From Beroe ovata (Eukaryota > Ctenophora > Nuda > Beroida > Beroidae), in the NCBI GenBank assembly GCA_946803715.1, contig CAMPET010000007.1, forward strand, positions 556,273 to 581,449: DNA of 25,177 bases, in the 5' to 3' direction. Positions 19,969 to 25,177 of the stretch are shown in pieces (position 1 is the first letter of the stretch; each line of letters begins with the position of its first letter). The translations under genes and the position numbers were made by a program. The notes under the pieces were generated by a model. It was given only the letters and a program-made list of their open reading frames with translations, did not search any database and had not been told where the DNA came from.

Positions 19969-21112
19969 GAGAGGGTGTGCGCGCCTGGTGTCAATTTTAA
20001 TTGTCAACTGCCAATGTGTCATGTTAGTACCAAGCACTCGATATTTGTACCTCCTTCATACCCACAGTCCAAACAACCCGCCCACATGACCATGTGAAAT
20101 AGCAGTAATATTATAGCCTGAACCGATGCGACTTATTTTGATCTGTGTAATGATAATGATATCATGTACAGCAGGTCTTTTCAGCTGTAGCCCCTTCGTT
20201 TAATTGTAATTGTAAATTATTTGTAATATTTCTTATTATTAGTGTACCTCCACTGAGCTTGAGGGATAAAATATGTAATTGTATGATGTCAGGGGACATA
20301 GTATTAGTTAAAAGCAGCTGTGTGACGAGATAGAGTTATTGTGAGAGTTTATGTTGATCAAAAACGCATCACTATACATTCACACGCACACACACACACA
20401 CACACACACTCACGCACACACACAGTACACGATAGCTTTCAATTTTGTATGAATATCTGTTCTGAATTTGGAAGAAACTTGTCGCAGAGTGATCGGATAT
20501 CTCTTAGAATGCAATAGCCGCAGACTTTCTTTCATCAGCAAAACAATCACCATTATTTTAAGAAAATGGAATCAGCATATGGGTATTATTATCAACTATT
20601 GCCGAAGTATAGAAATATCTGAGAAAAAAAACAATTTTATCAGTAACAAGGTAACCGTAGTTCTATTTAATAGCTATTCCAGTTTCAGATAGCAGTGTTA
20701 ATTGAATTATTTGTGGGTTTAATTGAATTGGACAGTTAATGTTATGTAATACTAATAGGCTGAAATTCGTTCACTCCTTAACCTTTGAACCGGTACGCTA
20801 TTGGAAACCCACATGACTCAGTTTCGCCGTCGCCTTCCACTTATTCTTTGATCACACTGGATTGGAGAATTAGTTTGTGTTCTATCGAATCGTACATCGT
20901 TGTTTTCAGACTTTGGTTATTGATCCAATTCTTGATGACCATTGACCTAGATCAAGGCCCACTCGTAGTAAATTCATCGCCCTTATTTTTTGTAAATTCT
21001 TATTTTTGTCTCTTTTTCGGTAAAACAGTCATGAATCGACGTATTTTTGGGCGCTGATTCCGAATCACCCCATGTGATGTAGGTTAAAAATGCTTCCCTG
21101 GCGAGTTATGGG
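19969..21112. other. 3' UTR and spacer with (CA)n microsatellite
   Basis: Follows the stop codon of the 512-residue protein. I see no canonical AATAAA close by; GATAAAATA near 20264 is a weak candidate. A CA-dinucleotide tract lies at about 20381-20424. Short plus-strand frames at 20468-20692 and 20785-21057 have no domain, splice or composition support and are probably chance. Confidence 0.5.
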
Positions 21113-22050
21113 CGAAAAACTGATTTGGTCACGTGACCAGACATTTTTCAACTTATAATTCGAATCGCGTTTCAAGCCCTCGGGTTAGGGTTACTGTTAG
21201 GGTTTGGGTCATGGTCAGGGTTAGGGTTTGGAATTTGGATGTATGAGTATCCTCTGGGCTAGGGTTTGGGATGGGCCAGGAAACCGAAAAAACCCAAGTC
21301 ACGTGATAAAATTAGGGCGATGGATTTCAGATTTAGTAAGAGCCAGATCAAGGATGCATTCAATAAAGTTTGGATTAAAATCAAAGTGGAATAAGTTTAA
21401 CCGTTTCGTTATACCGTTGTCATCAAGTATAAGTACCAAATTCAAGGACTGAAAGTATAAAAACTGTATCTTGTATCATGTATCATACTGAAAGATTTTG
21501 GAAGAAATTGTATTTGATTCTATTAGTATTTCTAGATTTTACTCTAAGAGATGAATTAAAATAGAATGATTGTTTTGATGTTAATGTTAATGTTATGCAT
21601 TATGCGCGCTTTTGTCAGATTTTATCACTATCAGAGGCGCGCAACGTCAAACGTGTGTGTGCACACGTTGCGCGCCCCTGTTCTACTCAGTGAACTGAAA
21701 AGTCGTACAAACTGGGAACAAACGTGTGCAGTACAACTATTGCCTGGCGATGCTAGGCCCAGCTGACGCGCGCGCGCAATGAAATTTTCGATAGCCAATT
21801 TTGCAATTGCAACGTTGCGCCCCTCTATTCTACTTACGTGAACTGAGCTTGAGTTCACTCTGCCGAGGGTTTAAAACGCTGCGCAATTAAGTGGGAAAAT
21901 GTCTGGTCACGTGACCAAATCAGTTTTTCGGTTAGGGTTTGGGTCAGGGTGAGGTCTGAGATGGGTCAGGGAACCGAAAAGCCTAAGTCACGTGCTAAGA
22001 TTAGCCGATTAGGGCGATGGATTTAAAAAGAGCCTGATTCAAGGCCGGGT
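21113..22050. repeat. Complex repeat: 35-bp inverted repeat, CACGTG cores, telomere-like TTAGGG units
   Basis: The arms 21113-21147 and 21896-21930 are exact reverse complements (35 of 35) and each contains the palindrome GGTCACGTGACC. Degenerate TTAGGG/TTTGGG repeats lie at 21183-21270 and 21931-21960. A direct repeat links about 21268-21345 with 21957-22045, sharing AAGTCACGTG and TTAGGGCGATGGATTT. The block 21605-21840 inside carries CGCG-rich dispersed-repeat sequence. The whole looks like nested repetitive elements rather than a gene. Confidence 0.75.
21605..21840. repeat. CGCG-rich dispersed repeat, copy B
   Basis: Shares GTGTGCACACGTTGCGCGCC and GTTCTACTCAGTGAACTGA with the reverse strand of 13089-13141. 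A partial third copy, TTGCGCCCCTCTATTCTACT, follows at 21813-21832. CGCGCG blocks stand out against AT-rich flanks. Confidence 0.65.
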
Positions 22051-22706
22051 CTTTTTAAGGGGCTCCATGTCATGTGGATACGCCCGCAGGCCATTCAGAG
22101 TGCCTTTGAGGCATAAAAGAGGGCGACAAGTTAAGGATATGCAATGCAAATTGAGTGCACATGCATTTCCATTTAGGGGGTGTAAGGAATAGGATGCAGC
22201 CTGAGCCAGATATGGCATGCGTTTAGGGTGTACGTGCGTCTGCGTTGGGTGACTGGCTTTAATTAACCGTCTATTCTAATTCAGACTCACAAAAACCGCA
22301 TCTCGAGAACTGCAACAGTATCAGTTGAAATATAATGATGGGAATTGAATCAGGTCTTCATCAAAAAGTTATATCATAATCGATCATCGTCAGTATCAAT
22401 CATATTCACAGATATCATCATGTCATATCATAATCATTGATTATGTCATCATCAATGATCAAGGTTTAACTGAGCCTGAAGCACAAATTGTACAGGTTAT
22501 AATTATATGGTTGTTGTACATGATTGTTGTACTAACTAGCTCATTGTTGGCTTTAAGTTTAAGCTTTGAGTATATCTATACCATGCTTAATTTTGAACTT
22601 TTGTCACACTCATTAATTTAATGTTCACACGTCGAAATAGAAATCATAAAAATGTTGGTCTCATAATAACAAAAAGGGTAATGTGTGGTGAAAGTATGGA
22701 CCAATG
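22051..22706. other. Spacer downstream of the minus-strand membrane protein gene
   Basis: About 650 nt without coding signal; it presumably includes the 3' UTR of the minus-strand gene. A stretch rich in ATCAT units occurs at 22370-22465. Confidence 0.5.
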
Positions 22707-25028
22707 TTAGCGATTAGGGGGACTATGGATCGGACTGCACTTCCTTTCCCAAGTATCAGGTGAAGACCCCACATTTTTACAGCTCTTACAACACGGACAC
22801 AATTTGAACTTGCTCATCGTCCTTGCAGGTTTCTTACTCTCTGATTTCGGTGGTGTCTTTGCGGGTTCTGCTTTAACTCTGCGCTTCCTGATGGACAGTT
22901 TATCTTTACCGTTAGAATTCTGGAGTACGTTGTCTGTGGACAGTTCCTTGTCAAAATCGCCGACTTCCAGCAGGTTGTTGTCCCCAGTATTGTCACTCGT
23001 AGCTGCCGTTATCTGTATGCCAGGTGTGGCAGCCGTCTCATCCAACAGCTGCACACTCTCAACAAACTTGACAAGCTGATCCATGTTAGTGTCATCTGCC
23101 AGCCTCGCAATGACTGCAGGACCCCCACAATCGTCACAACTACTGGTCCCATACTCTCCCGCACTGGCACTCAGTGAGACTACACTTGACTTGGACTCAG
23201 TTACTAGCTCTCCCGTCTCCAGGTCGATATGTTTCCGCCGAGGTCGCTGTGTGGGATTGGACAGAATCCCAGCGTAGTTACGGAACACGTGAGATATCTT
23301 CTGCCTGACCCTGGTAAAACTCTTCTTCTTGATAGGCTCCTCTGCAGTAGTACTGGTCTTCACCTCGGAGCTGCCCGCCGCACCCGCCAGACTGGCCCGA
23401 GCCTCCTGGATGAGGTAGCGTCTCAATGCCTCCATGTTGAGGTGCGGATTTGTCTCTCTCCGGGCAGTAGAGGGTGTCCGGTGGAGCAAGCTCCCTTCAC
23501 TCGGACACTGGATTACTGCATCACTCTGGATTGAAGATGTCCGGGGTGGATCCATGGCAACGGCCACGTGATTAGTGGTGTCTGTTGTTGGTTGATTAGC
23601 GGGATCTGCTGCTCCATTAGCGGGAATCGTCGCTCGATTCATCGTGTCATTTGTTAGATGAGCAGTCTCAGGTGTTAAATAAGCGGTGTCAGTTGTGAGA
23701 TAAGCGATGTTATTCGTTGGAATACCGGTGTCAATTCTTTGATTAACAGTTGATGGATTAGCGGTGTCTATAATAGTTAGATTAGCGGTTTCTGCTGTCA
23801 GATTAGCGATGTCAGCTTCCTGGGGTTCATGAGTAGAATTGGTGCTTGTGTCCGAGGGAAGAATGGGAGACGGTTCAAAACTAGACATTGCATTGGGCAT
23901 GACTGGCACTACGTCCGGCAAGCTCTCATCAGTATCATGGTGGACATGACCTAGCTCAAGATCAGACAGACTTCTCGCCACACAACTAACACTAGAATCT
24001 GAGTCATTATCCTCTTCAACTCTCATCAAATTAACTCTCTCCCTGAGTTTCTGCTCTGCCAGTTCCTCCAGCACAGTGCCCAGCTTCTCAAACTCGTCAT
24101 AGTTCATGATGGAGGCCATTTCAGCGTTCATTTTCCTCATCTCCGTCTTCGTGACCTCGTATTTTCCCTCAAACTCGGCGTCAGAAACGACAGGGGTTTC
24201 CAAGTCGCGGAGCATCTCTTCATACTCGCGAATAGCAGCCAAATCATCCGAGATTTGCTGCAACTGTCTGTCAACATTCGCGTTTTTCATGAGATAGTTT
24301 CGGGAAAATACAGTGTTTTCATCAAGCACAACTGTTTCCGTCTTTGGGATCACATAATTTGGCCCCAGTCCAATGTATGGACTATCCTCGAATACTGGAA
24401 TTGGCGATCTGAATGTCTCCTGTGTTCGTGCTGGTCTTGTTGGTGTTTGCGATCTCGGAGCTGAACCTCGATAAGAACCTAACCGCTGCTCTTCTATTCC
24501 CCTATCGCTGTCGTTACTGGAATCGCGAAACCCCACCCGATGGGTATTGGAAGAGTCATCATCAGAGGACGAGTAGGAGAGAGTAGTGGATGCTTCCTCA
24601 CTTTCGTCAAGAAGGGGAATGCTGTCCTGAGTAGTACACATGTGGAGATCTGATGTTTTCCGTGTCTTTGACCGTCTTGATCCTTTTCTCTTTTTGCGAC
24701 TGAAGGAGGTTTTTGGTTAGATCTATGATTTCAGAAGTGAAATGAGTATCATGATAGAGGATACCACTTGGAACCATTCCAAATCACCACATGTGAGGAC
24801 ATACTGACCCTACCTGGTACATCTGTAGGACATGTAGATCACGCCAGCGACCACCAAAACGGAGAGCACAGCGACCCCGCCCCATCTCATGACGGGGTTA
24901 GCTTGGAACATGTGTCTCATGATGGTTAGCATGTGCTCAAGCCCCGACCTGGGTTTTGTTGTGTACACCGCAGGGTGGTCAGGAGAATTGTGACTCCGTA
25001 AGAAGTCCGTCACCTTGAAATGCTCCAC
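22707..25028 (-). CDS. Single-pass membrane protein with long repeat-bearing cytosolic tail (5' incomplete)
   Basis: Two exons are visible on the minus strand, 25028-24814 and 24699-22707, joined GT-AG in phase 2. The first begins after acceptor CCGCAG, so earlier exons lie outside the window. They give 735 residues. Visible residues 49-66 form one transmembrane helix (GVAVLSVLVVAGVIYM); the strongly basic segment RKKRKGSRRSKTRK that follows places the tail in the cytosol. The tail has a Ser/Asp-rich start, a predicted coiled-coil or helical stretch around QLQQISDDLAAIREYEEMLRD, then a degenerate repeat of TAxLTxDT/ANLT units (about 23570-23820), a basic region near TRVRQKISHVFRNY, and a Cys cluster CPCCKSC close to the C terminus. 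I do not recognise the family. A membrane-anchored scaffold is an inference only. Confidence 0.75.
23570..23820 (-). repeat. Degenerate coding tandem repeat (Asn/Ala-Leu-Thr units)
   Basis: Within the tail of the membrane protein, units of about 7-10 residues of the type TANLT, TAYLT and TAHLT recur, and the DNA motif GATTAGCGGT or close variants recurs on the plus strand. The array is diverged, so it is older than the GPCR tail VNTR. Confidence 0.6.
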
Positions 25029-25039
25029 CTGCGGCAAGA

Positions 25040-25177
25040 ATTGTTATAGTGGGTACATACTCTCATAGTGGGTATAGTGGGTAGTGAGTACATACTCTCA
25101 GAGTGGGTATAGTGGGTATAGTGGGTACATACTCTCAGAGTTGGTATAGTGGGTAGTGGGTACATACTCTCAGAGTG
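25040..25177. repeat. Minisatellite at the right edge
   Basis: Tandem copies of units built from GTGGGTATAGTGGGTA and GTACATACTCTCAGAGTG, with period of about 40-50 nt and internal variation in the number of ATAGTGGGT subunits. It lies in the intron upstream of the exon at 24814-25028 and continues out of the window. Confidence 0.85.

Noticed and set aside
21183-21270. True telomere or chromosome end
   Set aside because: The TTAGGG units are degenerate, short, and followed by more than 3 kb including a gene, so they are interstitial.
22804-23534. Plus-strand open frames opposite the membrane-protein tail
   Set aside because: They are antisense shadows of the long minus-strand exon and have no independent support.

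Overview
The window is eukaryotic nuclear DNA from an animal, most likely a marine or other non-model invertebrate; the phylum cannot be fixed from this sequence. The evidence is split genes with GT-AG introns in consistent phases, a seven-transmembrane receptor of the rhodopsin class, a LINE reverse-transcriptase relic, a FLYWCH-type transposase fragment, several MITE-like elements and TTAGGG-type interstitial repeats. There is no bacterial operon structure. Three isolated N characters (3772, 7682, 15283) mark scaffold joins. Two of them sit between near-identical direct copies, which suggests both haplotypes were placed side by side.

Layout. 1-3160: no gene seen. 3167-3268: hairpin repeat, followed by a FLYWCH transposase fragment cut by the N at 3772. 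4197-8221 (+): nine-exon class A GPCR gene with a signal peptide and a long tail made of 18-nt (six-residue) repeats; the tail region appears twice around the N at 7682. 8222-9469: 3' UTR and spacer. 9470-11821 (-): a tentative lysine-rich gene in two or three exons. 11822-13355: spacer with a CGCG-rich dispersed repeat. 13356-14980: a transposon cluster containing a perfect 102-bp inverted duplication, two copies of one MITE family, a 97-bp MITE with a 9-bp target duplication, and a broken LINE interrupted by one of the MITEs. 15044-15592: a duplicated segment around an N. 15600-19968 (+): an eleven-exon gene for a 512-residue, probably nuclear, phosphorylatable protein that I do not recognise. 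20000-22700: spacer with a (CA)n tract and a complex repeat (35-bp inverted repeat with a CACGTG core, and degenerate telomere-like repeats). 22707-25028 (-): the 3' part of a single-pass membrane protein gene with a long repeat-bearing cytosolic tail; its 5' end lies beyond the window. 25040-25177: minisatellite in its intron.

The three main genes look functionally unrelated; nothing shows a shared pathway. The strongest leads are the perfect loopless inverted repeat, the side-by-side alleles of the GPCR tail VNTR, the nested transposon insertions, and two orphan proteins with clean exon structure.
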